64,000 bases of DNA, taken from an uncultured Prevotellaceae bacterium. GTDB lineage: Bacteria; Bacteroidota; Bacteroidia; Bacteroidales; Bacteroidaceae. The notes under the pieces were generated by a model. The model was given only the letters and a program-made list of their open reading frames with translations, was not told the origin of the DNA and searched no databases. Made by a program: the position numbers and the translations under genes. The stretch spans positions 62,001 through 126,000 of the forward strand of contig CACYQD010000003.1 of NCBI GenBank assembly GCA_902776475.1, given 5' to 3'. Shown here in pieces: positions 8,957 to 17,505 of the stretch; position 1 is the first letter of the stretch; each line of letters starts with the position of its first letter.

Positions 8957-11713
8957 ATGAGACGATTCTTGCTATCAGCAGCTCTTGTCCTCATGGCGCA
9001 TACGGTCTGGGGAGGAGATACGGAAGTGAGGCAGGCCATGCGCCGCGCCACCCAATACATGATGGATGTGGCCTCTTACAACGGAGGTTTCGTGTGGAAT
9101 TACCTGCCCGACTACTCCCGGCAATGGGGCGAATTGGAGGCCAGGCGCACGATGGTGTGGCTGCAGTCTCCCGGTACGCCCGACATGGGAGAGATCCTGC
9201 TCGATGCCTACCACGCCACAAGGGATGAATACTATTATGAGAGTGCCCGCTGCGTGGCGCTCTGCATCATGCAGGGACAGCTGCCCTGCGGAGGCTGGAA
9301 CTATGTGTTTGACCTGGAACCGGAGGACTCACTCCGCGCCTGGTATGCCACCGTCGGCCGACAGGCATGGCGGTTGGAGGAGTTTCAGCATTATTACGGC
9401 AACGCTACCTTCGACGATGAGGCCACTAAGCATTGTGCGGAGTTTCTGCTGAGAATCTATCTGGAGAAGAAGGAAGAGGTCTTCGAGAAACCGCTCCGCC
9501 GGGCCATTGACTTCTTCGTCAAAAGCCAATACGACAACGGCGGATGGCCGCAGCGCTACCCGCTGATGTGTGACCATCCTTTCAAGGGAAAGGCAGATTA
9601 TTCTTCCTTCATCACGCTCAATGACAATGTGGCAGTGGGGAACATCGATTTCCTCTTGCAATGCTATACCTCGCTCGGAATGAGTGAGTTGCGCCAACCC
9701 ATCCTCAAGGCCATGCACCTCCTGCGCGACCTTCAGCAGCCTCAGCCGCTCGCCGGGTGGGCCGACCAATACACGCCGGATGACCTGAAACCGGCCCATG
9801 CCCGGTCGTATGAGCCGCGGGCCGTGAACACCGGTACCACGGTGAACATGATCCTCAAGATGCTGGAGTATTACAAGATGACCGGCGACGGTGATTTCCT
9901 CAAGGGCATACCCGACGCCATCCGCTTTCTGGAGAACCATCAGCTGTCCTCTTCCCTGGCTGACAAGGTGAGGCGCACCCCGCTGCAAGGCGATGAGATG
10001 CTGATGCCCCGGTTCATCAATCCCGACAACGGACGTCCGCTTTATGTGCACCGGAAGGGGTCGAACGTGCGCAACGGTGAATACTACACCGACGAGAACA
10101 CCGATGGCACCATCGCCCACTACAGTTCATTCATGGTGGTGAGCCCCTCGCGCCTCTGGAATGCCTACAATGAGGCGAAGTCGCTGTTGCAGAAGGATTT
10201 GGCGCGTAATTCCGTCCTGAATGACTGCGGCCATAAAGGACCGCTCGACTACTATTATCGGATGGGAAGGGTGGCAAGACCCGGAAGGGAGTTGCCCAGC
10301 ATCGACGAGATTGTCGGTTCTCTCAACGCGGAGGGCTATTGGCCATCAGTGATCCGGCAGGTCAGCCATCCTTATCAGCCCATCCCCTCCAAGATGGAGG
10401 ACACCAGCGATGACAGGACCTATGCCCAGACAATGGTGGGGGACGCGTTTGACACGTCGCCCTACGAAAACCAGGAACTCAGGGGTGTCTCCGTCGGTAC
10501 GTATATCCAAAACATGGCACTGCTGATCCGCAGTCTGAGACCCCAGCAGACAACAGCCTCTGGCCTTAATCCCGAGCGGTTTGTCTCCAGGGTGGAAGGC
10601 AAACCGACCGCCCTCTATACCCTTTCCAACAATGGCATGGAGGCCTGTCTGACCAACTACGGCGCCCGGTTGGTGTCGCTGATGGTGCCCGACAAGGAAG
10701 GAAAACTGGAAGATGTCGTGCTCGGATTCGACAACATCGATGACTATCACCTGCGGAAAAACAATTTCGGCAGTGTGGTGGGACGCTACGCCGGACGTAT
10801 CAAGGGTGGCTCTTTCAACCTCGACGGCAAGACGTTCCAACTGCAGAAGACTGGCGGTGGCAACATTTCCCATGGTGGCTACCCCGGGTTCGCCGACAAG
10901 GTGTGGGACGTGGTGTCTGTCAATGACAGTGTGCTGCGCATGAAGGTGGTGTCGCCCGACGGAGAGAATGGCTTCCCGGGTACGCTCACCCTCTTCGTGA
11001 CCTATTACCTGACGTATGACCATGCCCTGAGAATCAATTATGAGGCGACGACCGACAAACCCACCGTGATCAACCTGACCAACCACACGTTCTTCAACAT
11101 CTCTGGCAATCCTGACCAGACCATACTCGACCAGAAACTGTTTGTCGACAGCAAGTACATCGCCACTTACGACAGTCTGAAGAATGTGGACGGACAGTTT
11201 ATGAAGGTGAGAAACACTCCCTTCGATTTCATGTCGAAAAAGCATTTGAAGGCCATCGGCACCGACATCGATATCTTTGACGAGCAGATGCGCATCACCA
11301 AGGGCTATGACCATGCTTTCGCCCTGCGCCATGCCGGCCAGATCGACAAGCCGGCCGCCGTGGTGTATGACGAGAAGAGCGGGCGGGCACTCATCGTCTA
11401 TACCACCGAACCTGCCCTCCATGTCTATACGGCCAACGGACTCAACGGCAGTCTGGTGGGCAAGAACGGGGTGGCTTATCCGAAACAGTCGGCTATCTGC
11501 CTGGAGACCATGCACTTCGCCGACAGTCCCAACCATGAGGAATTCCCCTCCACCGTACTCCGGCCTGGGGAGACCTATCGCTCGCAGACCACCTATCAGT
11601 TCTCGGGATACACCCACAAGAAGCGCAATCTGCAGAGTTCGATTCTCATGTATGGTGGCGTGGCAAGCCTCACCGGACTGGGCATCTTCGGAGTCATTTC
11701 GCTCACCAAATAA
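8957..11713 (+). CDS. Fusion of PL10-type pectate lyase and aldose 1-epimerase, with C-terminal membrane helix
   Basis: 918 residues. A signal peptide (1-19) leads into an alpha/alpha-toroid pectate lyase of the PL10 type (about 25-340), with GFVWNYLPDYSRQWGE, CGGWNYVFDLEP and NGGWPQRYPL. About 340-530 continues with helical sequence. From about residue 535 a complete GalM-like aldose 1-epimerase follows (NNGMEACLTNYGARLVSLMV), with the catalytic His in NHTFFNISG (His709-710) and the C-terminal Glu850 in AICLETMHF. Residues 894-915 are a hydrophobic helix (ILMYGGVASLTGLGIFGVIS). The protein could cleave polygalacturonate by beta-elimination and interconvert anomers of the products, tethered in the periplasm or on the surface. 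The lyase activity is inferred from motif resemblance. Confidence 0.85.
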   Translation: MRRFLLSAALVLMAHTVWGGDTEVRQAMRRATQYMMDVASYNGGFVWNYLPDYSRQWGELEARRTMVWLQSPGTPDMGEILLDAYHATRDEYYYESARCVALCIMQGQLPCGGWNYVFDLEPEDSLRAWYATVGRQAWRLEEFQHYYGNATFDDEATKHCAEFLLRIYLEKKEEVFEKPLRRAIDFFVKSQYDNGGWPQRYPLMCDHPFKGKADYSSFITLNDNVAVGNIDFLLQCYTSLGMSELRQPILKAMHLLRDLQQPQPLAGWADQYTPDDLKPAHARSYEPRAVNTGTTVNMILKMLEYYKMTGDGDFLKGIPDAIRFLENHQLSSSLADKVRRTPLQGDEMLMPRFINPDNGRPLYVHRKGSNVRNGEYYTDENTDGTIAHYSSFMVVSPSRLWNAYNEAKSLLQKDLARNSVLNDCGHKGPLDYYYRMGRVARPGRELPSIDEIVGSLNAEGYWPSVIRQVSHPYQPIPSKMEDTSDDRTYAQTMVGDAFDTSPYENQELRGVSVGTYIQNMALLIRSLRPQQTTASGLNPERFVSRVEGKPTALYTLSNNGMEACLTNYGARLVSLMVPDKEGKLEDVVLGFDNIDDYHLRKNNFGSVVGRYAGRIKGGSFNLDGKTFQLQKTGGGNISHGGYPGFADKVWDVVSVNDSVLRMKVVSPDGENGFPGTLTLFVTYYLTYDHALRINYEATTDKPTVINLTNHTFFNISGNPDQTILDQKLFVDSKYIATYDSLKNVDGQFMKVRNTPFDFMSKKHLKAIGTDIDIFDEQMRITKGYDHAFALRHAGQIDKPAAVVYDEKSGRALIVYTTEPALHVYTANGLNGSLVGKNGVAYPKQSAICLETMHFADSPNHEEFPSTVLRPGETYRSQTTYQFSGYTHKKRNLQSSILMYGGVASLTGLGIFGVISLTK

Positions 11714-11745
11714 AACTGAAAGTTCGTCAAAAAAGTTTTAATTCT

Positions 11746-11776
11746 TTTGAAGTTGCCGGCCGAACCGGTATCTTTG
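11746..11776 (+). promoter_or_regulatory. Perfect promoter immediately before the 11781 gene
   Basis: TTTG (11746-11749), exactly 19 bases, TATCTTTG (11769-11776). The first ATG of the gene is 4 bases after the box, so the transcript should start at or next to the start codon (leaderless). It lies 32 bases after the stop of the PL10 gene. Confidence 0.85.
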
Positions 11777-11780
11777 CAGC

Positions 11781-12530
11781 ATGATGAAAACCCTGCTGAC
11801 TTTGATTTCGCTGCTCCTCTGCTGTGCGGCTTCCGCCCAGGAGGTGTTGGAAAGCAAGATAGAGACGGTCGAAGAGGAAAAGACCGCCTCCATGCCTGAT
11901 GATACTTATTCGGCCGGTACGACAAGGTCGTATCAGCCGGAGAACTTCTCCTTGCCTGTTTCACGCTGGGAGCATCAGGACTCCCTCCATCTGCCCACCT
12001 TGGGATACGACGGCCGCGTGTTGCCGCTCGCTGCCTACCCCTTTTACCCTTTCGGGTGGTCGTCGTGGAGCCTCCACGAGGGACTGAATGTCAGCCTCGG
12101 CGCATCGGTCTTCGCCCAGTTTGGCAAGCATGCCCGTCATGGAGCCGGATTTGCGCAAAACCTGTCGGCCATGTATGCCATGCCCCTTTCCAAGGACCGC
12201 AAATGGTCCTTGGCTTTAGGCGGTTTTATGAATAATGTGTATTGGAATCATTCTTCCGCTCGGGAAGCAGGACTTTCGGCCGTGCTCGGCTATCAGTTTG
12301 ATGAGCACTGGGAGGCCTTCCTCTACGGACAAAAGTCACTCGTCAGCAGTCCGGGCGTTCCCTATCCGTTGTATGACATGGGAGCCCTTGGCGACAGGAT
12401 AGGGGCTGCGGTGAGGTACAATGTCTCCCCGTCGTTCAGTGTGGAGGTGTCTGTGGAGCACGGCAGCATGCCCCACCGTGACTCCTTCCACGATACCTAT
12501 ATGCAAATGCCTCCCTCAGGCAGGAGATAA
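11781..12530 (+). CDS. Probable outer-membrane or periplasmic beta-rich protein
   Basis: 249 residues. The signal peptide is about 1-19 (LLTLISLLLCCAASAQ). A Ser/Thr/Glu-rich linker (20-70) leads to a region of alternating strands typical of small outer-membrane barrels: LNVSLGASVFAQFG, WSLALGGFMNNVYW, GLSAVLGYQFDEHWEAFLYG and IGAAVRYNVSPSFSVEVSVE. No enzymatic motif is seen. Two ATG codons in tandem open the frame (11781 and 11784); either would be at or beside the predicted transcription start. The function is unknown. Confidence 0.7.
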   Translation: MMKTLLTLISLLLCCAASAQEVLESKIETVEEEKTASMPDDTYSAGTTRSYQPENFSLPVSRWEHQDSLHLPTLGYDGRVLPLAAYPFYPFGWSSWSLHEGLNVSLGASVFAQFGKHARHGAGFAQNLSAMYAMPLSKDRKWSLALGGFMNNVYWNHSSAREAGLSAVLGYQFDEHWEAFLYGQKSLVSSPGVPYPLYDMGALGDRIGAAVRYNVSPSFSVEVSVEHGSMPHRDSFHDTYMQMPPSGRR

Positions 12531-12532
12531 AG

Positions 12533-12690
12533 TTTACTCAAGCATTTGTCTAAACTCCTAAACTCCCACACTCCTAAACTCCTTTCAACTTGAGTTGAGA
12601 TGCTTACTCAAGCATTTGTCTAAACTCCTAAACTCCCACACTCCTAAACTCCCTCACTCCCAAACTCCTTTCAACTTGAGTTGAGATGTT
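12533..12690. repeat. Tandem intergenic repeat (about 70-bp unit)
   Basis: Two copies of a unit beginning TTACTCAAGCATTTGTCTAAA (12534 and 12603), followed by ACTCCTAAACTCCCACACTCC stretches and ending CTTTCAACTTGAGTTGAGATG. The second copy holds an extra 17 bases of the ACTCC-type microrepeat. CAACTTGAGTTG is nearly palindromic. It fills the space between two converging genes and ends at the stop codon of the Sel1 gene. Confidence 0.85.
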
Positions 12691-13814
12691 TATTTGAGGG
12701 TTTTCAGCACGTCTTTCGCATAACTGTCACCCATCACGGCTGCCTTGTTGATCCACTCGCGGCCGGTGTTCTTGTTGCGCTTCACACCATAACCGTAGTA
12801 GTAGCAGATGCCCACGCCCGTCTGGGCGGAGGCGTTGCCTTGAAGGGCGGCTTTCTCCATCCACTTGAAGGCCTCATCATAGTCCTGGGCCATTCCCATG
12901 CCATGGAAAAACATGTTGCCGATGTTGTATTGCGCCTCGGCGTTCCCCTGTTGTGCGGCTTTCAGATACCAGCGGGCAGCTTCCTCATAGTCCTGGTCCA
13001 CATACACCCCGTTGTCATAGTATCGGCCGACGGCCAACTGTGCGGGAGAATAGCCTTTCTCGGCGGACTTGATGAAATAGCTCATGGCCTTCATGCCGTC
13101 TTGGTCCACGCCGATGCCCTGGGCGTACATCTTGCCCACCTCGAACTGTGAGCGGGGGTCTCCGCTGTCTGCCAGGCGGCGGAAATAGTCAAACGCTTTG
13201 GTGTCGTCCTTGTCGACACCCTCACCGCGCAGGTAACAGTAGCCCAGGTTGTAGAGGGCGGCGCTGTTGCCTTGGGCAGCTGCTTTTTCCCACCATTTGA
13301 TGGCTTCCTTATAGTTGAGATCGACGCCTTTCATCTGATAGTAGCATGAACCCAGGTTGAACTGGGCGGGAGCGTATCCCTTGTCGGCGGCCTTGCGGTA
13401 GCATTCGGCGGCTTTGGCATAGTTGCGGTCGAAGTCTTCCGCACCTTCCTCATAGCAGTGCCCCAGACTGTTGAGGGCTTGCAGGTTGCCCTTGTCGGCG
13501 GCTTTGGTGTACCACTTCACGGCTTCCGTCATGCTCTTCGGCACGCCATAGCCCTTCTCATGGCAGAAAGCCAGGTTGAACATGGCCTCCAAATTGCCTT
13601 TGTTGGCTGCCTTGGCAAACCATTCGGCAGCTTCCTGATAGTTGGTCTGGACGCCCTTGCCCGACAGAAGCCGGTTGGCGAGGGCTACCTGGGCCTTGAC
13701 GTTGCCAGCGGCAGCATCTTTGCGCAGACTGGCGATGTTGACCGCATTCTGGGCACTGGTGGTCAGGGTCAGGACCATGAGGGCCAGTGCGGCGATTATT
13801 CCTCTTTTTCTCAT
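12690..13814 (-). CDS. Exported Sel1-repeat protein
   Basis: 374 residues with a signal peptide (1-21, ALMVLTLTTSAQ). Residues 25-374 are about nine Sel1-like repeats of 36 residues, each with the pattern A..G...A...LG..Y..G.GV..D...A..W..KAA..G (for example SALYNLGYCYLRGEGVDKDD). Sel1 repeats form a solenoid for protein binding and often serve in envelope signalling or assembly. It lies 38 bases downstream of the GH51 gene on the same strand and may be read through from it, though the two functions have no obvious link. Confidence 0.9.
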   Translation of the reverse strand: MRKRGIIAALALMVLTLTTSAQNAVNIASLRKDAAAGNVKAQVALANRLLSGKGVQTNYQEAAEWFAKAANKGNLEAMFNLAFCHEKGYGVPKSMTEAVKWYTKAADKGNLQALNSLGHCYEEGAEDFDRNYAKAAECYRKAADKGYAPAQFNLGSCYYQMKGVDLNYKEAIKWWEKAAAQGNSAALYNLGYCYLRGEGVDKDDTKAFDYFRRLADSGDPRSQFEVGKMYAQGIGVDQDGMKAMSYFIKSAEKGYSPAQLAVGRYYDNGVYVDQDYEEAARWYLKAAQQGNAEAQYNIGNMFFHGMGMAQDYDEAFKWMEKAALQGNASAQTGVGICYYYGYGVKRNKNTGREWINKAAVMGDSYAKDVLKTLK

Positions 13815-13852
13815 TCTGGTATGTGGTTATGGCAGGTTTCTTACCCGCCTTG

Positions 13853-16411
13853 TCAGTTTCCTAAATCATATACTCTCAGGGTGTAGGGCGGCAGGATGAG
13901 GTCTCCCTCAGGAGTGGTGCCTTTCCCGCAGGTCACCTGCTGGTCGCCAGGTTGTCCGCTGAACCCCTCATAAGACGTGCCCTGCGGCAGTGAGAGACCG
14001 TCGAGGTGCAGGGTCAGTTCCACGGGCAGCGCGTTGACGACTTTGAGGTAGCGCCGGCCGCTCTTGCTGTCCTCCACCATGCTGGCCACGATACGGTGTC
14101 CGATCCACTCGTCGGCCGTCACCTGGGAGGTGACGTATCGGTCGCCGCTGTAGACGGAGAACAGCCGTTGCGTCTCGTAACTGGGCGTGGTGCGCACTTC
14201 GGTGTTGGAGAAGTAGATCAGGTCGGGGTTCCAGTTGTGGTGCTTGTCCTTGGCCAGCAGCGGGGCATAGGAGGTCATCGCCACGACATCGCCGTTGCGC
14301 TCCACGTTGCACAGGTGGATGGCCTCTGAAAGGGCGGTCTCCACATTGCTGCGCTTGGCGCTGGTGCTGGCGGCATATTCTCCGAGATACACCTTCGGAG
14401 CCGTCCGGTCGTAGTCGTCGTAGTAGTCCTGGTGGTTGATGAACCAGCCCGTGCTCTCGTAGTAATGCTCATCCACCATGTCGATGATGTCGCGGTGCTT
14501 CTTGGCATAGTCCCAGCCCTCGATGTAGTCGGCGGAGGGATTGTGGAACGGACCGACCGTGCCGCAGACGATGATGTCGGGATATTTCTCCTTGATGGCT
14601 TTGCAGATCATGCCGTAGCGCTCCTCGAAAACGGTGGAGATGATGTCCTCGTTGCCGATGCCGACATATTTCAGACCAAACGGGGCCGGGTGGCCGGCGT
14701 CGGCACGCATCTTCGCCCAGCGGCTGGTGGCCGGGTCGCCGTTTGCCCACTCGATCATGTTGAGGATCTCCTCGCAATAGGCCGGCATGTCGGCCATGGG
14801 GATGCCTCCCTGTTGACCGCCGTAGCCATCTTTGTCGGCGGCGGAGTTCTGGCAGGGCACACCGGCGGCCAGAACGGGAAGGGGTTCAGCACCGATGTCC
14901 TCGCAGAACTGGAAATACTCATAGAATCCCAGTCCGCGGGTCTGGTGGTAGTTCCAGATGTTGAAGTCGGGCTTGCGCTCCTCCAGGGGTCCCACGGTGT
15001 GGTTCCAGTGATAGATATTGTCGAGTCCTTGTCCGTGGCTCATGCAACCTCCGGGGAAACGTACGAATTTGGGGCGCAGGTCGGCGATGACCTGGGCCAG
15101 GTCCTTGCGCAGACCGTTCTTCCTGCCGTGGAAGGTCTCCTGCGGGAAGAGGCTCACCATATCGACGGCTACCTTGCCTTTCTTCAGCGGCACGAGGCGC
15201 AGCACGCAGTCCTGTCCGGTGATCTTGGCACGTTGTTTGGGAAGACGGGTGTCGAGCACGGTCTCATATTTCTTCCATCCGGCACCCTGGGTGGTGAGCT
15301 TGCTCTGGGCCAGCACCTCGCCGTTTTTGACGAGTTGCACGAGCCATTTCTTCTTGGCGCAGTCGATGTTGCGCACAAAGAAAGAGAACGCAAAGCATTG
15401 CCCGGGGTCGCTGTCGATGATTCCGTCCCAGCCTTCGTTGGAAATGGGCTCCGACTCCAAAACGGCGTAATGGGGGTTGTTGGCACTCAGCGGGTCGCTG
15501 GTTTCGATCTGGATGGGCTGGGAGGATTGCCAGGCCGTCGTGGCCGACCATTCCTTCCGGTCGCGTGAACTGTATTCGAAATCGCGGTTCTGGATCAGTT
15601 CGGCATACAGGCCGCCGTCGGCGGCATAGCTGATGTCCTCGAAGAAGATGCCGATGAGTTTGTCGCTGATGGCTTTCTTCTCTCCTGGGCGCACGGTGAG
15701 CGTGGCGGTGGCCTTCTTCAGGTCTTTGTAGCGCTCGGTGTCATCGCCCATGCGCTCGGCGCTCATGTCGCCGTCGCGGCGGAGGATCTCATGGTGGGCC
15801 AGCAGCGAGATCAGTTCTCCCTGCGTGACGTCGAAGATCTGGCCGCCATGGCGCTTGCCGCCGATGAGCACGGTGTCGCCGCCCCATGCCAGGTCGCTGA
15901 TGGTGCTCGGCGTATCTTCCGTGAAGGTGCGGAAATCCTTGGAGGCATTGACATAGCGCTTCTCGTCGCCCGAGGCGTAGAAGATGTCGAAAGTGCCGTC
16001 GTCGCCCTCAAACACGATGGGACGGAGACAGTTTTTCGTGGTCATCCTCGGATAGTCCTGGGGGCGCCAGGTGATGAGGTCTGGACTGTAGGCGGCGGCG
16101 AAGCAGGGCGTGTGGTCGTTCAACTGCCATACGGCGCGCCATGTGCCATCGGAGGCTCTCACCATGTTGGGATGGTACATCCGCTTCTCTGCGCCCCATT
16201 GACCGTAGTCGGAGGCGCACAACTGTCCGATCTCCTGCCAGTTTCCCTCGAAGTCGAGGTAAGCGGCATGCAGTCCTGCCCGGTCATCCGGACAATAGAT
16301 GAAGATCTCGCGCGAGATGTTGTCACCCTCCTCCTGGGCTTGTGTGCGGACAGGACTGGTGAGCATGGCTGCGATGGCGAAAGCGGTCCATGCGGTGGTC
16401 TTGATACTCAT
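13853..16411 (-). CDS. Secreted GH51 alpha-L-arabinofuranosidase with N-terminal propeller segment
   Basis: 852 residues from the ATG at 16411, placed just after a good promoter. Signal peptide 1-26. Residues about 30-210 resemble part of a GH43/sialidase-type beta-propeller (YHPNMVRASDGTWRAVWQLN, FAAAYSPDLITWRPQDYP). A GH51 enzyme follows: an N-terminal part with ISDKLIGIFFEDISYAADGG and a carbohydrate-binding-like insert, then the (beta/alpha)8 core with PKFVRFPGGCMSHG, acid/base Glu588 in GIGNED and nucleophile Glu678 in YLGEYAA, then a C-terminal beta domain. It would release L-arabinofuranose from arabinan, arabinoxylan or arabinogalactan outside the cytosol. Confidence 0.92.
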   Translation of the reverse strand: MSIKTTAWTAFAIAAMLTSPVRTQAQEEGDNISREIFIYCPDDRAGLHAAYLDFEGNWQEIGQLCASDYGQWGAEKRMYHPNMVRASDGTWRAVWQLNDHTPCFAAAYSPDLITWRPQDYPRMTTKNCLRPIVFEGDDGTFDIFYASGDEKRYVNASKDFRTFTEDTPSTISDLAWGGDTVLIGGKRHGGQIFDVTQGELISLLAHHEILRRDGDMSAERMGDDTERYKDLKKATATLTVRPGEKKAISDKLIGIFFEDISYAADGGLYAELIQNRDFEYSSRDRKEWSATTAWQSSQPIQIETSDPLSANNPHYAVLESEPISNEGWDGIIDSDPGQCFAFSFFVRNIDCAKKKWLVQLVKNGEVLAQSKLTTQGAGWKKYETVLDTRLPKQRAKITGQDCVLRLVPLKKGKVAVDMVSLFPQETFHGRKNGLRKDLAQVIADLRPKFVRFPGGCMSHGQGLDNIYHWNHTVGPLEERKPDFNIWNYHQTRGLGFYEYFQFCEDIGAEPLPVLAAGVPCQNSAADKDGYGGQQGGIPMADMPAYCEEILNMIEWANGDPATSRWAKMRADAGHPAPFGLKYVGIGNEDIISTVFEERYGMICKAIKEKYPDIIVCGTVGPFHNPSADYIEGWDYAKKHRDIIDMVDEHYYESTGWFINHQDYYDDYDRTAPKVYLGEYAASTSAKRSNVETALSEAIHLCNVERNGDVVAMTSYAPLLAKDKHHNWNPDLIYFSNTEVRTTPSYETQRLFSVYSGDRYVTSQVTADEWIGHRIVASMVEDSKSGRRYLKVVNALPVELTLHLDGLSLPQGTSYEGFSGQPGDQQVTCGKGTTPEGDLILPPYTLRVYDLGN

Positions 16412-16430
16412 ATTGTGGCAATGTTTTGTG

Positions 16431-16461
16431 CAAAGGTAACACAAACTGAGGGCAGAACAAA
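16431..16461 (-). promoter_or_regulatory. Promoter of the GH51 gene
   Basis: Minus strand TTTG (16458-16461), exactly 19 bases, TACCTTTG (16431-16438). The 5' UTR is about 13-16 bases. Confidence 0.8.
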
Positions 16462-16576
16462 AGATTTTAATCTTTTTTAGTTTGGATGCAGCCAGATTGG
16501 GGCGCGGTATGGATGCAGGCTTCTTTCCTTTGTGTTTTTTTAACATTCACTTTCGCTCTATCCGTGCAAAAAGCCT

Positions 16577-16584
16577 TAAATTTG
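16577..16584 (+). promoter_or_regulatory. -7 box for the 16615 gene
   Basis: TAAATTTG matches TAnnTTTG 30 bases before the ATG. No exact TTTG is seen at -33, only TTTC/TTCG. Confidence 0.5.
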
Positions 16585-16614
16585 CAGATGATAACAAACC
16601 TCATTAATTTGCTT

Positions 16615-17289
16615 ATGAAGAAATTATTTACTTTTTGCGTGGCGGTTGCCATGGGCAGTCTGATGGCTTATGCTCAGGACGATGTCTGCCATGATTATGA
16701 GTTCGTGACAGCCGAGGGGACGGTCATCCCTGATGGTTCGAGCATCGTCATCAGCCGTATCGAAAAAGAGGAAGATCCTGAGACGGGTGAGGAGATGGTC
16801 ATGGTCGTGGCTGACTTCACGGTCAAGAACGTGTCTGGAAATAATGATGCTCTTGTGAGGATCGTCAACAATATCACGCGGATTGACAACGGCAGTTACA
16901 ACACTTGCGCCATGGGATTGTGCATCCCGGGCAAGACGGAGCCGGGTGAGTTCTATACCTCACATGCCTCTATCCCTCAGGGCAGTACGGCCGGTGACCT
17001 GCAGACAGAATGGTATCCTGACGCCTATGGGAAATGCATCGTGGAACTGCAACTCGAGATCGGTGAGAAATATGGCTTCAATGACTTCGAGTTCATCGAT
17101 TTCGGACCGAAAATCACCGCTGTGTTCGATTATCCCGATCCCAGCGGCGTGAAGGAGGTCCAGGAGGGGATGGCTGTCTCCGAGGCAGCGCATTTCACAC
17201 TGGATGGCGCCCGCACTTCCGCTTCGCAGAAGGGTGTCCATGTCGTCCGCTACAGCGACGGCAAAGTGCGCAAGGTGATCGTGAGATAA
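16615..17289 (+). CDS. Secreted protein of unknown function with short sorting-like tail
   Basis: 224 residues from the ATG at 16615, with a signal peptide 1-20 (LFTFCVAVAMGSLMAYAQ). The middle is beta-rich (SSIVISRIEKEED, MVMVVADFTVKNVSGN, GKCIVELQLEIGEKYGF), like a single immunoglobulin-type domain. The last residues (ASQKGVHVVRYSDGKVRKVIVR) resemble the short C-terminal tail KG(V/I)Y(I/V)...DG..RK(V/I)..R that many Prevotella and Bacteroides exported proteins share, related to type IX sorting tails. It is divergent from GH51 and followed by a terminator hairpin. The family is not recognised. Confidence 0.75.
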   Translation: MKKLFTFCVAVAMGSLMAYAQDDVCHDYEFVTAEGTVIPDGSSIVISRIEKEEDPETGEEMVMVVADFTVKNVSGNNDALVRIVNNITRIDNGSYNTCAMGLCIPGKTEPGEFYTSHASIPQGSTAGDLQTEWYPDAYGKCIVELQLEIGEKYGFNDFEFIDFGPKITAVFDYPDPSGVKEVQEGMAVSEAAHFTLDGARTSASQKGVHVVRYSDGKVRKVIVR

Positions 17290-17296
17290 AGCCGTG

Positions 17297-17328
17297 GAGG
17301 CGTCACATGGTGGCGTCTCTGCGTTTTT
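17297..17328 (+). terminator. Terminator after the 17289 stop
   Basis: Stem GAGGCGTCA / TGGCGTCTC (9 bp with two G-U pairs) followed after a few bases by TTTTT. The hairpin core (GGCGTCACATGGTGGCGTCTC) is a relative of the GAGACGTCACATTGTGGCGTC element in the 40.7-41.2 kb repeat patch, so a repeat may serve here as terminator. Confidence 0.7.
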
Positions 17329-17345
17329 GTAAACGGGATGCAGAT

Positions 17346-17448
17346 GTCAAAAATAATTGTCAGTGGAGTGCCCGTATCCCTACGGGCGGAAATCCAACTG
17401 ACAATCAACACTATACACAAACATTATGAATTATCTGGTGCAAAGTTA
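17346..17448 (-). ncRNA. Candidate small RNA with own promoter and terminator
   Basis: On the minus strand, TAACTTTG (17441-17448, with ATTG 20 bases upstream) could start a transcript near 17435. About 30 bases on, it folds into a long hairpin: outer stem TTGTCAGT/ACTGACAA continued by TGGA/TCCA, inner stem GCCCGTA/TACGGGC, loop GGGA. AATTATTTTT follows. Flanking genes are on the plus strand, so this promoter-terminator pair serves no annotated gene. A predicted RNA of about 90 bases; a terminator without a dedicated RNA, or a mobile palindrome, is the alternative. Confidence 0.4.
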
Positions 17449-17505
17449 AGGGACTTTTTTTGATCCTGCAATACCAAAAACAAGGTAAATCTAAAACACA
17501 ATATC

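Noticed and set aside
10346-11617. Minus-strand frame of 423 codons opposite the PL10-epimerase fusion
   Set aside because: The plus strand has intact catalytic motifs of a known family; the antisense frame has no recognisable domain.
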